Assembly: GCA_023639215.1 (NCBI GenBank)
Contig: CP097899.1
Location: forward strand, 627,501 to 691,500
Direction: 5' to 3'
Length of the DNA stretch: 64,000 nucleotides
Source: Candidatus Pristimantibacillus lignocellulolyticus
Lineage (GTDB): Bacteria > Bacillota > Bacilli > Paenibacillales > Paenibacillaceae
Part shown: positions 9,331-19,089 of the stretch, in pieces
How positions within the stretch are numbered: the stretch's first letter is position 1
How the letters are laid out: the number at the start of each line of letters is the position of its first letter
Notes under the pieces: model-generated
Database searches by the model: none
Told to the model about the DNA's origin: nothing
The model's input: the letters and a program-made list of their open reading frames with translations, nothing else
Made by a program: the position numbers and the translations under genes

Positions 9331-10605
9331 TTAAGTTCTAAAGTAAGCTGCTTTTTGCAGTAGATCAGTTGATTTCACGCGTAACTCATCAGTTGAAGCT
9401 GCGATTTCTTCCATCACTGCTGCTTGTTGTTGAGACGTATCATGAACTCGTTCTGCGCCTTCTCTAATATTCTCTGCCACTTGAGCGACACGACTTGTTT
9501 GTTCACGTGATTCATCTACTTGAACGGCTTGTTTTGCAAGCAATTCTGCCATTTTCTCCACCGTAACTGCAACAGAAACAGCATCTGTTTTCACTTCATG
9601 GAAAGCTTGTGCAAACTTCTCACCATTCTCCGCCTCTTGGCTAGAGAGCTTATATTGCTCTGTAATATATTGTACCGCACGAGCAACGCCTTGCTGAACC
9701 TGTTCTATTAATGTACGGATTTCACCAACTGCTTGTCCACTACTATCTGCTAACGACTTAACTTCTTGAGCAACGACAACAAACCCTCTACCTTCATCTC
9801 CAGCTCTTGCTGCTTCAATTGCTGCATTCAGAGCTAGTAAATGGGTCTGATCTGCTATTCCGCCAACTACACTTGAAATATTTCCAATCTCTTCTGCTAG
9901 CTGACTTAGTTGTTCAATCGTTTCTAAAGAGCCTTTGTTCAACGTTTCTAGCTTGTGCATACCGTCTACAAGTGAGCGGAATACTTCTTCACTTTGAGTG
10001 GCTGCACGATTCATGTCCTCCGTACGTTGTTTCGCAACATTAGCTTCAGATTGCATATGAAGTGCTGAATGATAAAGTTCATCTGCTGACGAATATAGTA
10101 AATTAGTAGAACTAGCTTGCATACTCGTACCAGAAGTAATCTGTTCAGATTGAACTGTCAATCCTTCAAGTTGAACTGCAGACTGATTTACTGCACCTTG
10201 TAGTTCCTGTACATGCTTATCCGTTTGTGCCGAATTCTCTTTAATACTTTCTACTATAGTTCTAAATTGACGTAACATTGTGTCTACTGCCACACTAAGT
10301 TGATACATTTCATCGCGACTCTTTATTTCTACTGATGCTACATTCAAATTACCTGTAGCCGCTTCAGTAACATTATTAGTCAACGCAAGTAAAGGACGAA
10401 GTAACCATTTAGCAGCAAAATAACCGAATAATCCTGTCCAAAACACCCCGAAAGCAAGGGTTCCTACTACAAATAACCAGGTTGGTATCGTGTCAAACAA
10501 TCCATCCATAACAAGTAAGATAAAAGCGCTCGTTGCATATGTAATTGAAGAGGCAACCGTTATACCTAGCACGAATTTCCGAACTATGCTTTGTCGAATT
10601 TTCAT
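9331..10605 (-). CDS. Methyl-accepting chemotaxis protein without a large periplasmic domain
   Basis: Chemoreceptor of 424 residues feeding the CheA/CheW pathway. Two N-terminal helices (about 13-33 and 41-65) are separated by only a few residues (MDGLFDTIPTW), so there is no extracellular ligand-binding domain. HAMP follows (about 66-120, LLRPLLALTNNV). The coiled-coil signalling domain has the hairpin tip IADQTHLLALNAAIEAARAG and VVAQEVKSLADSS. With no outer sensor domain it may sense membrane state, redox or an internal signal (inference). Single gene with its own terminator. Confidence 0.9.
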   Translation of the reverse strand: MKIRQSIVRKFVLGITVASSITYATSAFILLVMDGLFDTIPTWLFVVGTLAFGVFWTGLFGYFAAKWLLRPLLALTNNVTEAATGNLNVASVEIKSRDEMYQLSVAVDTMLRQFRTIVESIKENSAQTDKHVQELQGAVNQSAVQLEGLTVQSEQITSGTSMQASSTNLLYSSADELYHSALHMQSEANVAKQRTEDMNRAATQSEEVFRSLVDGMHKLETLNKGSLETIEQLSQLAEEIGNISSVVGGIADQTHLLALNAAIEAARAGDEGRGFVVVAQEVKSLADSSGQAVGEIRTLIEQVQQGVARAVQYITEQYKLSSQEAENGEKFAQAFHEVKTDAVSVAVTVEKMAELLAKQAVQVDESREQTSRVAQVAENIREGAERVHDTSQQQAAVMEEIAASTDELRVKSTDLLQKAAYFRT

Positions 10606-10788
10606 ATTTTTGCTCCTTTACCCTAATATATTTTAATCTTAGTGGAGTTTTACGATGTACACCGTGAGAAATATCACTATTTGGTAACATACACAACAAC
10701 TATTATTCACTGTTTTGTCAAATCTATCAACTCTAAATTAACTAATAACAACTAATTTTCATAATTTTATCAATTTAATTATTGATCA

Positions 10789-11637
10789 TTATTGTAATGA
10801 CTTTTGTAATTCATCGACAAACTCGGAATGAATAAGCCCATTAGACGATACAACATTACGCACTTCTAAGTTATAAGGTTTACCATCTATATCTGTTACC
10901 GTACCTCCCGCTTCTTGAATAAGAAGTGAGCCAGCTGCAAGATCCCAACTGTTCAAATTCATTTCCCAAAAACCTGAAAGACGTCCCGCTGCCACATACG
11001 CCATATGTAGCGCTGCTGAGCCGGACACACGAACATTACGTACTTTCGGTGCAATATGTTGTAAACTCTTCATATTAAGTGGTAGTGCGTGTGTAGGGTC
11101 TGCTGGGAAACCTGTAGCAATAAGACTTTGTTGCAATATATTATCCTTGGACACAGTCAATACTTTACCGTGTACATAAGCACCCTTACCTCTTTCAGCT
11201 ACGAAAAGCTCATCTTTCATCGGATCATAGATGACTCCGACAATAACTTCTCCCTTATAAGCTAATGCAATCGATACACAGAAAAATGGAAACCCATGCA
11301 CGAAATTAGTCGTCCCATCGATTGGGTCAACAATCCATAAATATTCAGCATCCTTCACATCTGCGATAGCTTTTGATGATGCTTCAGCACCAGGTTCAAC
11401 ACCTTCTTCACCTAGAAAAGCATGATCAGGAAAGTGTGTACCAATTAATTTTCTAATCAATCGCTCTGAGCCTTTGTCGATTTCCGTAACTAGATCTGCA
11501 GTAGAATATTTTAATTCTAGATTTTCAAAACTACCTAGTTTTATTTTAATCCATTCTCCAGCTTTTGCTGCACTATTAATGGCGACAGCTGTGAAACTCT
11601 TAACCCCTACAACTGGAGGCAATTTTTCTTCATTCAC
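10789..11637 (-). CDS. Inositol monophosphatase family protein (SuhB-like)
   Basis: Mg2+-dependent phosphatase fold of 282 residues. Metal-site motifs: GEEG at about 76-79 (Glu ligand) and WIVDPIDGTTNFVHG at 101-115 (D104, D107), then VSGSAALHMAYVAAG and NSWDLAAGSLLIQEAGG near the C-terminus (third Asp). The family hydrolyses inositol-1-phosphate and related sugar phosphates or PAP; the exact substrate is not shown. GAGAAG lies upstream of the ATG. Single gene. A catabolite-response-like site lies about 107 bp upstream. Confidence 0.9.
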   Translation of the reverse strand: MNEEKLPPVVGVKSFTAVAINSAAKAGEWIKIKLGSFENLELKYSTADLVTEIDKGSERLIRKLIGTHFPDHAFLGEEGVEPGAEASSKAIADVKDAEYLWIVDPIDGTTNFVHGFPFFCVSIALAYKGEVIVGVIYDPMKDELFVAERGKGAYVHGKVLTVSKDNILQQSLIATGFPADPTHALPLNMKSLQHIAPKVRNVRVSGSAALHMAYVAAGRLSGFWEMNLNSWDLAAGSLLIQEAGGTVTDIDGKPYNLEVRNVVSSNGLIHSEFVDELQKSLQ

Positions 11638-11743
11638 GATCTATCACTCTTCTCTCTTTACTTAATCTTGATTGTTCTCTATCATTAATTCAACATTCTC
11701 ATTCATATTATTATAAATTTGTGGTCGCTTCAAATATAGTTTA

Positions 11744-11757
11744 CGAAAACGTTTACA
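11744..11757 (-). promoter_or_regulatory. Possible CcpA (cre-like) operator upstream of the SuhB-like gene
   Basis: CGAAAACGTTTACA matches the Bacillus catabolite-response consensus TGWNANCGNTNWCA at all but the first base. It lies between the uvsE stop and the SuhB-like start, both on the minus strand. This is a sequence match only; such 14-mers also occur by chance. Confidence 0.35.
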
Positions 11758-11827
11758 TCTTGTATGTGAAAATCTCCTATTGCAGTAGAAACTTAGAAAA
11801 ATTCGCAACTACAATAGGGAACGTTAT

Positions 11828-12850
11828 TTACCTTATCGTTATTTCAATGCTAGCATCATCGAGAATCGAAATATCATCTGATGTAAGAGCAAGTTGCTTC
11901 AACTCGTCCATTAATTGAAATACAGCTTGATCCTTTGATTTCGCCTCTAACATACAATCAACATGACTAGCTTTTGGAGCAATCGCTCTAAGAAATTTAA
12001 GAACCGGAGCTACTTCAACTAGGTCAGCATGCCCTCTAGGATCCGAGATACTTTTTGGACTGGAAACGTGAATCTTCACCGGGAGTTGCTCTAAACTCGA
12101 TAATTCTAGTCTTTGCATTTCTTTTTCCCAAGTCCCTTGGATACGTGGCCAAAATTGTTCTGTAACCATTTCGTCAGTAATATGACCTGGATTAACCGCA
12201 TGATGATGGATATCTAGCACCATCGGCACCGAAACCGCTTCTGCTGCTATTAAAGTTTCTTCTACATTGAATGTTTTATCATCATTTTCAAGCGTAATTC
12301 TATGCTTCAAACGATCTGGAAGGCTGCTAAACTGTTCTATAAAACGAGCACTGGAAGTGACCTTATCTCCATAAGCACCACCCATATGTATGTTACATTT
12401 AGAACGTTCATCTAATCCCATTGCTTCCAGCATATCGACATGATATTCAAGATCTTTAATAGAATTAACAAGCACTTCTGGTCGAGGTGTACTTAATACG
12501 CAGAAATGATCGGGATGAAGTGATACTCTGATCCCTTTTTCTAAAGCGTAGTCTCCGATCGCTTTGAAATCATTAGCTAAAATCGGATATGGGTCCCATC
12601 CAGCCAATCCATCATGTGTAGCAAGTGGAATTAGTTTAGATGTGAGCCGATAAAGTTTCACATCATTACCATGAGCATGTTTCAACAAACGTAACGTATT
12701 ATGTAAATTTTGTTGCGCGATCTGTTCAAGTCGCCCAATCGCAGCTTGACGATCATTAAGCTTAGAAAAGCTAGCATAAGTCATCGTCTTTGATGGTGAT
12801 GCATTTTCAAGGATGACACTCATTGCGACAAACCCAAATCTTACTTTCAT
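11828..12850 (-). CDS. uvsE: UV DNA damage endonuclease
   Basis: Nicks DNA 5' of UV photoproducts to start an alternative excision repair route (UvdE/UvsE family, TIM-barrel, metal-dependent). 340 residues, with an N-terminus typical of the family (MKVRFGFVAMS). Metal-site motifs are HPDHFCVLSTPRPEV, CNIHMGGAYGDK, ITLENDDKTF, LDIHHHAVNP and VHVSSPKS-type HVSSPKS. The YRLTSKLIPLATH segment is also characteristic. It starts 3 nt after the stop of the small gene upstream, so the two are probably translated together. The C-terminal tail beyond about residue 310 is the least conserved part. Confidence 0.93.
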   Translation of the reverse strand: MKVRFGFVAMSVILENASPSKTMTYASFSKLNDRQAAIGRLEQIAQQNLHNTLRLLKHAHGNDVKLYRLTSKLIPLATHDGLAGWDPYPILANDFKAIGDYALEKGIRVSLHPDHFCVLSTPRPEVLVNSIKDLEYHVDMLEAMGLDERSKCNIHMGGAYGDKVTSSARFIEQFSSLPDRLKHRITLENDDKTFNVEETLIAAEAVSVPMVLDIHHHAVNPGHITDEMVTEQFWPRIQGTWEKEMQRLELSSLEQLPVKIHVSSPKSISDPRGHADLVEVAPVLKFLRAIAPKASHVDCMLEAKSKDQAVFQLMDELKQLALTSDDISILDDASIEITIR

Positions 12851-12853
12851 ATA

Positions 12854-13168
12854 TTACCGCTCTCCGAAGAACATTTCATACGCTAATGCCGTTTGCACGC
12901 GTGCTTCTTCTTCTGTTAATTTACGAATAAGTTCCATCTCAACTTGTGTCACTTCTTCACCTTGGAAATTGATCTCAGCAATAGAAGCCAATATGCGCAC
13001 AATCGCAACCGCATCATTGTTAGGTGTGTAGGCAATAACCTTTTGACCAGTAGGATAAACTCTGAATCCTTTCTTCACCATTTTACCCTTACCGTACTCT
13101 AACAATTCATAAAGCTCCTGCTCAGATTTGAATTTACATACAGAGTTGAATTCAGTTTGAAATCCCAT
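12854..13168 (-). CDS. Small conserved-looking protein co-transcribed with uvsE
   Basis: 104 residues (MGFQTEFNSVCKF...), no signal peptide or membrane helix. It is acidic in the C-terminal half (VTQVEMELIRKLTEEEARV) and contains GFRVYPTGQKVIAYTPN. I do not recognise the family with certainty; the start and the GFRVYP stretch faintly recall small DUF2584-type Bacillus proteins. It is supported as a gene by GGTGAGG 8-9 nt before the ATG and by the 3-nt spacing to uvsE. A link to UV repair is only an inference from that coupling. Confidence 0.75.
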   Translation of the reverse strand: MGFQTEFNSVCKFKSEQELYELLEYGKGKMVKKGFRVYPTGQKVIAYTPNNDAVAIVRILASIAEINFQGEEVTQVEMELIRKLTEEEARVQTALAYEMFFGER

Positions 13169-13302
13169 ATTTTTTTCCTCACCTTCATAAAATTGAATTG
13201 TTTATTTATGATCATTTAAATCTTGTCTGTACACTTTGATAGCTAGTTTAACTTCCTATTCGAAACCTATAAAATTACAATACCATACTCAGTTACCCTT
13301 AT

Positions 13303-13337
13303 GGAAATACCCGTCTCCCACCGTAGTAGGGACGGGC
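13303..13337 (-). terminator. Intrinsic terminator of ddl
   Basis: On the minus strand GCCCGTCCC and GGGAGACGGG form an imperfect GC-rich stem followed by TATTT. It starts about 20 nt after the ddl stop. Confidence 0.65.
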
Positions 13338-13355
13338 ATTATATAAGGTGATAAT

Positions 13356-14468
13356 TTACATATTATCGCCAACAAAATCAATTTGTTGCTTAGCCGCATG
13401 GCGTTCGAAAGCTAGATTCAACAACTCATCAAGCAATTGTTGATAACTAAGTCCGCTTTCTCTCCACAACAATGGGTACATACTAAATGGCGTAAAGCCA
13501 GGCAATGTATTCAGCTCATTAATATAAATGTTACCACTTTTTCTCTCCAAGAAAAAGTCTGCACGAGATAATCCAGTTCCATCGATAGCTTTGAATGCCG
13601 TAACTGCCATTTCTCTTAGTTCAGTCATTTTGGCTTCATCTATATTAGCTGGAATTGCCATTGTTGATTTACCATCGATATATTTCGCTTTGTAGTCATA
13701 GAAGTCATTTGAAGAAATAATCTCACCAACGATAGATGCTTTGGGTTCATCATTACCTAATACACTAACTTCCACTTCACGTGCATCGATAAATTCCTCA
13801 ATGATAACTTTACGGTCAAAACGGAATGCATAATCAATAGCTTTTATAAGTTCTTCACGATTATTGGCTTTAGATACTCCAACACTAGAACCTAGATTAG
13901 CGGGCTTTACAAAGCAAGGATAACCAAGGGCAATTTCACATTCCATTAAGAAAAATGATTGATCCTTCAGCCATTGTGCTTTTGTAAAGTAACGGAATAC
14001 GCATTGCGGAAGATTTGCATCAGCAAATGCTTTTTTCATGAACACTTTATCCATACCTACTGAAGAAGCAAGCACTCCTGTACCTACGTAAGGGATATTG
14101 GCCATTTCAAATAGACCTTGAATCGTCCCATCTTCACCGAATGTCCCATGTAACAACGGGAACATGATATCAACTTGTTGTTCATGCGTCACGCCGTCTA
14201 ATGCGCTAAAAATAGAAAATAATGCCGAATGTGTTGTTCCCTTACTTGATTCCTCGTTAGCTTCAAAGCGTAATTGTTCTCCAGATGCAGGTGCCTCTGT
14301 CATCGATGGACCAGTGATCCATTGACCTTGCTTTGTAATATAGAAAGGTTTAATCTCATATTTGTTATAGTCGAATTCTTTCATTACTGCAAATGCGGTG
14401 GACAATGATACTTCATGTTCTCCAGATTTACCACCGTATACAAGGCCTACCTTAACTTTGCTTCCCAT
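13356..14468 (-). CDS. ddl: D-alanine--D-alanine ligase
   Basis: ATP-grasp enzyme that joins two D-Ala for peptidoglycan precursor synthesis (cytosol). 370 residues, within the family range. Motifs: VGLVYGGKSGEHEVS at 7-21, LLHGTFGEDGTIQG, KPANLGSSVGVSKA (ATP-binding loop), and NELNTLPGFTPFSMYP with the Mg2+ ligand Asn/Glu. The Ser of GSSVG and the Tyr of the omega-loop region (YDYKAKY) fit a D-Ala:D-Ala rather than a D-Ala:D-Lac ligase, though that distinction is tentative. GGAGG precedes the ATG. Single gene with its own terminator. Confidence 0.96.
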   Translation of the reverse strand: MGSKVKVGLVYGGKSGEHEVSLSTAFAVMKEFDYNKYEIKPFYITKQGQWITGPSMTEAPASGEQLRFEANEESSKGTTHSALFSIFSALDGVTHEQQVDIMFPLLHGTFGEDGTIQGLFEMANIPYVGTGVLASSVGMDKVFMKKAFADANLPQCVFRYFTKAQWLKDQSFFLMECEIALGYPCFVKPANLGSSVGVSKANNREELIKAIDYAFRFDRKVIIEEFIDAREVEVSVLGNDEPKASIVGEIISSNDFYDYKAKYIDGKSTMAIPANIDEAKMTELREMAVTAFKAIDGTGLSRADFFLERKSGNIYINELNTLPGFTPFSMYPLLWRESGLSYQQLLDELLNLAFERHAAKQQIDFVGDNM

Positions 14469-14576
14469 TACTTTGCCTCCACTACTATCATTATAATGAT
14501 ATGTTTGATTAAAATTTCTACGATTAATGAATGAATGATCTAAAAATAAGATATGGAATATTAGAGATGTTATCTA

Positions 14577-15800
14577 CTATACATAGTCAGTTATATGAAA
14601 GAAGCGGTAATGAGTATTAGGTGTCCAAGCATAAGAATCTTGATAATCCCAATAACGATGTCTGCCTGCTGCTGTATTTGCATTAACGAGCGGCTGACCT
14701 TTCGCATCAAATGCCGTCACAATAGTCGTATGCTGATATCGAGTATTTCCATTCCAGTCATATACGATAATGTCTCCGAGTTCTAGCTCGTCAGCGTATT
14801 CCTTCTCAACAGCACGTAAACCTTGCTTACGTGGTTTCATTAGAAAAGATGCCAATGCCTTAGAAACTGCCCAACTGTAACTCCACCATTCTTTACCTTG
14901 CTGCCTTCCTTTGTACCACCATCCACTATCTCTTCTACTAGTATAGATCATTGGTACGTCACCTGCAAAGATACATTGAGAAACATAATTCGTACAATTC
15001 GAATCGAATTCTTCGTAAGTAGGATTTCCTTTATTCCACCATTGATCCGCGTATGCAACGACTAAATCACGCCGATAACGCTTCCCTTGCATCGTTCTAC
15101 GGAAATTAGGAATAACATCTGTATTTAAGTATGGTACTGCAATAACAGGAGGTTCTTCTTCCGCTTCATGTTCAGAACTCCAATCCATAACTGCCCCACC
15201 AAATCGAGGCTTACGCTCTAACATAATTGGCTCGATTTTAGTTATTAACCATTTTCCTTGATCGTACATTAACCATACTCGTTCATGATCATAACGTTCC
15301 TCTATATATTGTTGACCATCTTGTTGTAATCTTCTTTTCACATGTAGACGGAGATTTACAACAATCTCACGATCCAGTTCATTCACTTGTACAATTTCTG
15401 CTTTCGTTTCACTGCCTTCCGCATGAACGCCCCGTAAAAGGTCACGTTCACGAATACGATCTAGCCTAACTTCTACTCGATCATGATGTATTTCGTCGCT
15501 ATACAAGTCATTTAAGCGTGGTGCAAATTGATCGGTTTCAGCTTGATTGTATCTTGTTATATATTGCTGTAATGCTGGCTTCCAATCTAATTTACGTTCT
15601 TTAAGATTAGCAGAGCTCAATGGGGGCAGTGAGGCTTTAATTACTGGAGTATTGGATTGCTGCAATGTATGAGAAATATAATTGTTGGATTGTCGCTGTG
15701 ACTGTACTCTTGTACCTTGTGTTGCATGTAATACAGCCTGCTTATTTACTCTCGGGGTCTTTTTCGGTTTGCGCTTTGGATTAGCTGGTGACCTACTCAT
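14577..15800 (-). CDS. Amidase-domain protein (Amidase_6 type)
   Basis: About 407 residues. The N-terminus is very basic and Pro/Lys-rich (MSRSPANPKRKPKKTPRVNK) and has no hydrophobic signal. The middle part (about 90-260) resembles an NTF2-like/sporulation-type accessory region. The C-terminal 160 residues form a putative amidase domain: NCTNYVSQCIFAGD with the candidate catalytic Cys, WWYKG, a WSYSWAVSKAL segment, ELGDIIVYDW, and HTTIVTAFD with a candidate catalytic His. I choose ATG 15800, preceded by GGGAGGG, instead of an upstream start. The cellular location is unclear because no export signal is visible. Confidence 0.8.
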   Translation of the reverse strand: MSRSPANPKRKPKKTPRVNKQAVLHATQGTRVQSQRQSNNYISHTLQQSNTPVIKASLPPLSSANLKERKLDWKPALQQYITRYNQAETDQFAPRLNDLYSDEIHHDRVEVRLDRIRERDLLRGVHAEGSETKAEIVQVNELDREIVVNLRLHVKRRLQQDGQQYIEERYDHERVWLMYDQGKWLITKIEPIMLERKPRFGGAVMDWSSEHEAEEEPPVIAVPYLNTDVIPNFRRTMQGKRYRRDLVVAYADQWWNKGNPTYEEFDSNCTNYVSQCIFAGDVPMIYTSRRDSGWWYKGRQQGKEWWSYSWAVSKALASFLMKPRKQGLRAVEKEYADELELGDIIVYDWNGNTRYQHTTIVTAFDAKGQPLVNANTAAGRHRYWDYQDSYAWTPNTHYRFFHITDYV

Positions 15801-16237
15801 GTTTTCCCTCCCAACATATATAATCATTCCGTCCAAGCTCAACGTATGAATAACTGGTTCATTATATGCGAGTACTAGCAAATACATGTAGAAATTGTTA
15901 CTGCTAGCTCGTCCTACTGCGCGTTTTGGAATGTTTTTAAGTTAATGAGATAAAATGCGCAGTATTGGTGCGGTAGATTATTTTTATGGTCTATGATGCT
16001 CGTATGCGCAAATTTGAAGTTATAGACACTAAATTTCATGCCTGTGGAAATGGTGTAAGAGGAATTAATACTATAGAGCTAGCGATACAAATAAGTCGCT
16101 ACATCTCCATTTATATGAGTAACTAGCAATATTTCTTTCCCTAAAAGGGATGCTTAACTATATTTATGAGAAAGCTTACAAAATAACTTTACGTCCATGT
16201 AGTTTTACCGCTATACTATACATATACGGTTTTTGAA
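15801..16237. other. Intergenic region upstream of aconitase
   Basis: About 440 bp with no convincing gene. A possible promoter for acnA is TTTACG, 18 bp, TATACT with the -10 near 16212-16217. The rest is AT-rich and I see no riboswitch fold or repeat in it. Confidence 0.4.
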
Positions 16238-16264
16238 ATTTAGTTTCACTCTATGAAACTAAAT
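16238..16264 (+). promoter_or_regulatory. Inverted repeat in the acnA leader
   Basis: ATTTAGTTTC, 7 nt, GAAACTAAAT: perfect 10-bp arms. It sits about 20 nt downstream of the candidate -10 and 17 nt before the ribosome site, so it is either an operator or an mRNA hairpin. It is not followed by T residues, so it is not a terminator. Confidence 0.55.
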
Positions 16265-16289
16265 CGAATTAATAACAAAAAGGAGACTC

Positions 16290-19004
16290 ATGATGGCTAC
16301 TCAAAATGAATATTCTGTTCGTTCCACATTAACCTCTGGCGGTAAAGAATTCACTTATTATCATCTTGGTGGATTAGAGAAACAAGGTTTCAATGATATT
16401 TCTAGACTTCCTTTCTCAATTAAAGTGCTTCTAGAAGCAGCAGTACGTCAATTCGACGGTCGCGCAATTACTTCTGAGCATGTAAAACAATTGGCTAACT
16501 GGGCTAACGGTCGCGAAGATAAAGAAATTCCATTTATCCCTGCTCGTATCGTATTGCAAGATTTTACAGGTGTTCCCGTTGTTGTTGATTTAGCAGCAAT
16601 GCGTGACACAGTGAAAAAAGCTGGTGGAGATCCTAAGAAAATCAACCCACTCGTTCCTGTAGATCTAGTTATTGACCACTCTATCATGGTAGATGCTTTC
16701 GGTACTCCTGAAGCTCTTGAATATAATACTAAAGTTGAATTTGAGCGTAATGAAGAGCGTTACCGTTTCCTTCGTTGGGCACAAACAGCATTTGATAATT
16801 TCCGTGCCGTTCCTCCAGGAACTGGTATCGTTCACCAAGTTAACCTTGAGTATCTAGCATCTGTTGCTGCTACTAAAACAATCGATGGCGAAACAGTTGT
16901 ATTCCCTGACTCTCTTGTTGGTACTGACTCTCACACAACAATGATCAACGGTCTTGGTGTTGTTGGTTGGGGCGTTGGTGGTATCGAGGCTGAAGCAGGT
17001 ATGCTTGGTCAACCACTATACTTCGTTATGCCTGAAGTTATCGGTTTCAAATTAACAGGTAGCCTTGCTGAAGGTGCTACTGCGACTGACCTGGCTCTAA
17101 CTGTTACTGAAATGCTTCGTAAAAAAGGCGTTGTTGGTAAATTCGTTGAGTTCTTCGGTCCTGGTCTATCTAATATCTCTCTTCCTGACCGTGCAACAGT
17201 AGCTAATATGGCTCCTGAGTATGGTGCTACTGTTGGTTTCTTCCCAGTTGATAGCGAGACGCTTTCATTCATGCGTCAAACAGGTCGTAAAGAGGATCAA
17301 ATCGAGCTTGTTGAAGCTTACTATAAAGCACAAGATATGTATCGTACTGATGCTACTCCAGATCCTGTTTTCTCTGATATTATCGAGCTTGATCTTTCAA
17401 CTATCGTGCCGTCTCTTGCAGGTCCAAAACGTCCGCAAGACCGTGTTGAACTTACAAATATGAAGCAAGCATTCAATGATATTATCCGTAAGCCAGTTGA
17501 TAAAGGTGGCTATGGTCTATCTGAAGAAAAAATTGCTCAAAGCGTTCCAGTTAAGCATCCTAACGGTGCTGAAACAGAACTGAAAACCGGTGCAGTTGTA
17601 ATCGCAGCTATTACAAGCTGTACGAATACTTCTAACCCAAGCGTAATGCTTGCTGCTGGTCTAGTAGCTAAAAAAGCTGTAGAACGTGGTCTTACTAAGC
17701 CTGCATACGTGAAGAGCTCTCTAACTCCTGGTTCTCTAGTTGTTACAGAATACTTGAACAAAGCTAACCTAATCGCACCACTAGAAGCTCTTGGTTTCCA
17801 TGTTGCTGGTTATGGTTGTGCTACATGTATCGGTAACTCTGGTCCACTTCCAGAAGAAGTTAGCCAAGCTATTTCTGACAATGATATGACTGTTGGAGCT
17901 GTTATCTCTGGTAACCGTAACTTCGAAGGTCGTGTTCATGCTCAAGTTAAAGCAAACTATCTTGCATCGCCTCCACTTGTAGTCGCTTATGCGCTTGCTG
18001 GAACGGTTAACATTGACCTTTCAACTGAAGCAATTGGCTATGACGCACAAGGTGAAGCGGTATACTTGAAAGATATTTGGCCAACAAATGAAGAGATTAA
18101 GCAAGCCGTTGCTTCATCACTTAATCCTGAAATGTTCAATAGCAAATACGAGAACGTATTTACGCAAAATGAGCGTTGGAATGCTATTAATGTTCCAGAA
18201 GGCGAAAGCTATGAGTGGGATGAGAAATCAACATATATTCAAAACCCTCCATTCTTCTCTAACCTTGGTACAGAGTTGAATCCGATCGCTGATATTAAAG
18301 GTTCTAACGTACTTGCATTAATGGGCGATTCTGTAACAACGGATCATATCTCTCCTGCAGGTAACATTACAGTGAACAGCCCTGGTGGCCAATACTTGAT
18401 CGATAATGGCGTAGAGCGCAAAGACTTTAACTCATATGGTTCTCGTCGTGGTAACCATGAAGTTATGATGCGTGGTACTTTCGCTAATATCCGTATCCGT
18501 AATGCTGTTGCTCCAGGAACTGAAGGTGGCGTAACAACTTACCTACCTACTGAAGAAGTAATGTCTATCTATGATGCTTCCATGAAGTATCAAGCAGAAG
18601 GTAAAAACCTTGTTGTTATCGCTGGTAAAGAGTATGGTACTGGTTCTTCTCGTGACTGGGCTGCTAAAGGTACTTACCTTCTAGGAGTTAAAGCAGTTAT
18701 TGCTGAAAGCTTTGAGCGTATTCACCGTTCTAACCTTGTAGGTATGGGTGTGCTTCCGCTTCAATTCAAAGCCGGAGAAAGCTGGAAAACTCTAGGTATT
18801 ACTGGACGTGAAGTATTCGATATTACTGGTCTTTCTAACGATGTTCAACCTAGCCAAGAAGTTAAGGTTACAGCGACTCGTGAAGATGGTACTGTGTTTG
18901 AATTCGACGCTATCGTTCGTCTTGACTCACTAGTGGATGTTGATTACTACCATAATGGTGGTATTCTTCAAACAGTACTACGTCAAATGATTGCTAATAT
19001 GTAA
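16290..19004 (+). CDS. acnA: Aconitate hydratase
   Basis: Interconverts citrate and isocitrate in the TCA cycle with a [4Fe-4S] cluster. 904 residues, the AcnA/CitB length. Cluster cysteines are in ITSCTNTSNPSVM and GCATCIGNSGPLP; active-site motifs are DSLVGTDSHTTMINGLGVVGWGVGG, GDSVTTDHISPAG (swivel domain) and EYGTGSSRDWAAKG. AAGGAG precedes two tandem ATGs (16290 and 16293); either can be the start. Codon use is strongly biased toward a small set, as in highly expressed genes. Monocistronic with a strong terminator. Homologues can also act as iron-responsive RNA-binding proteins (established for the family, not shown here). Confidence 0.97.
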   Translation: MMATQNEYSVRSTLTSGGKEFTYYHLGGLEKQGFNDISRLPFSIKVLLEAAVRQFDGRAITSEHVKQLANWANGREDKEIPFIPARIVLQDFTGVPVVVDLAAMRDTVKKAGGDPKKINPLVPVDLVIDHSIMVDAFGTPEALEYNTKVEFERNEERYRFLRWAQTAFDNFRAVPPGTGIVHQVNLEYLASVAATKTIDGETVVFPDSLVGTDSHTTMINGLGVVGWGVGGIEAEAGMLGQPLYFVMPEVIGFKLTGSLAEGATATDLALTVTEMLRKKGVVGKFVEFFGPGLSNISLPDRATVANMAPEYGATVGFFPVDSETLSFMRQTGRKEDQIELVEAYYKAQDMYRTDATPDPVFSDIIELDLSTIVPSLAGPKRPQDRVELTNMKQAFNDIIRKPVDKGGYGLSEEKIAQSVPVKHPNGAETELKTGAVVIAAITSCTNTSNPSVMLAAGLVAKKAVERGLTKPAYVKSSLTPGSLVVTEYLNKANLIAPLEALGFHVAGYGCATCIGNSGPLPEEVSQAISDNDMTVGAVISGNRNFEGRVHAQVKANYLASPPLVVAYALAGTVNIDLSTEAIGYDAQGEAVYLKDIWPTNEEIKQAVASSLNPEMFNSKYENVFTQNERWNAINVPEGESYEWDEKSTYIQNPPFFSNLGTELNPIADIKGSNVLALMGDSVTTDHISPAGNITVNSPGGQYLIDNGVERKDFNSYGSRRGNHEVMMRGTFANIRIRNAVAPGTEGGVTTYLPTEEVMSIYDASMKYQAEGKNLVVIAGKEYGTGSSRDWAAKGTYLLGVKAVIAESFERIHRSNLVGMGVLPLQFKAGESWKTLGITGREVFDITGLSNDVQPSQEVKVTATREDGTVFEFDAIVRLDSLVDVDYYHNGGILQTVLRQMIANM

Positions 19005-19026
19005 TTATTGGAATAAAATATAAGAC

Positions 19027-19067
19027 AAGAGGTAAGCGATCCGATAACGGAAGCTTACCTCTTTTTT
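19027..19067 (+). terminator. Intrinsic terminator of acnA
   Basis: AAGAGGTAAGC, loop, GCTTACCTC then TTTTTT; 22 nt after the stop. Confidence 0.9.
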
Positions 19068-19089
19068 GTATGCTATTTGCTTTTCTTTG

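Noticed and set aside
11721..11918. 65-codon plus-strand frame overlapping uvsE
   Set aside because: Lies partly over the confident uvsE gene on the other strand, with no ribosome site or recognisable protein.
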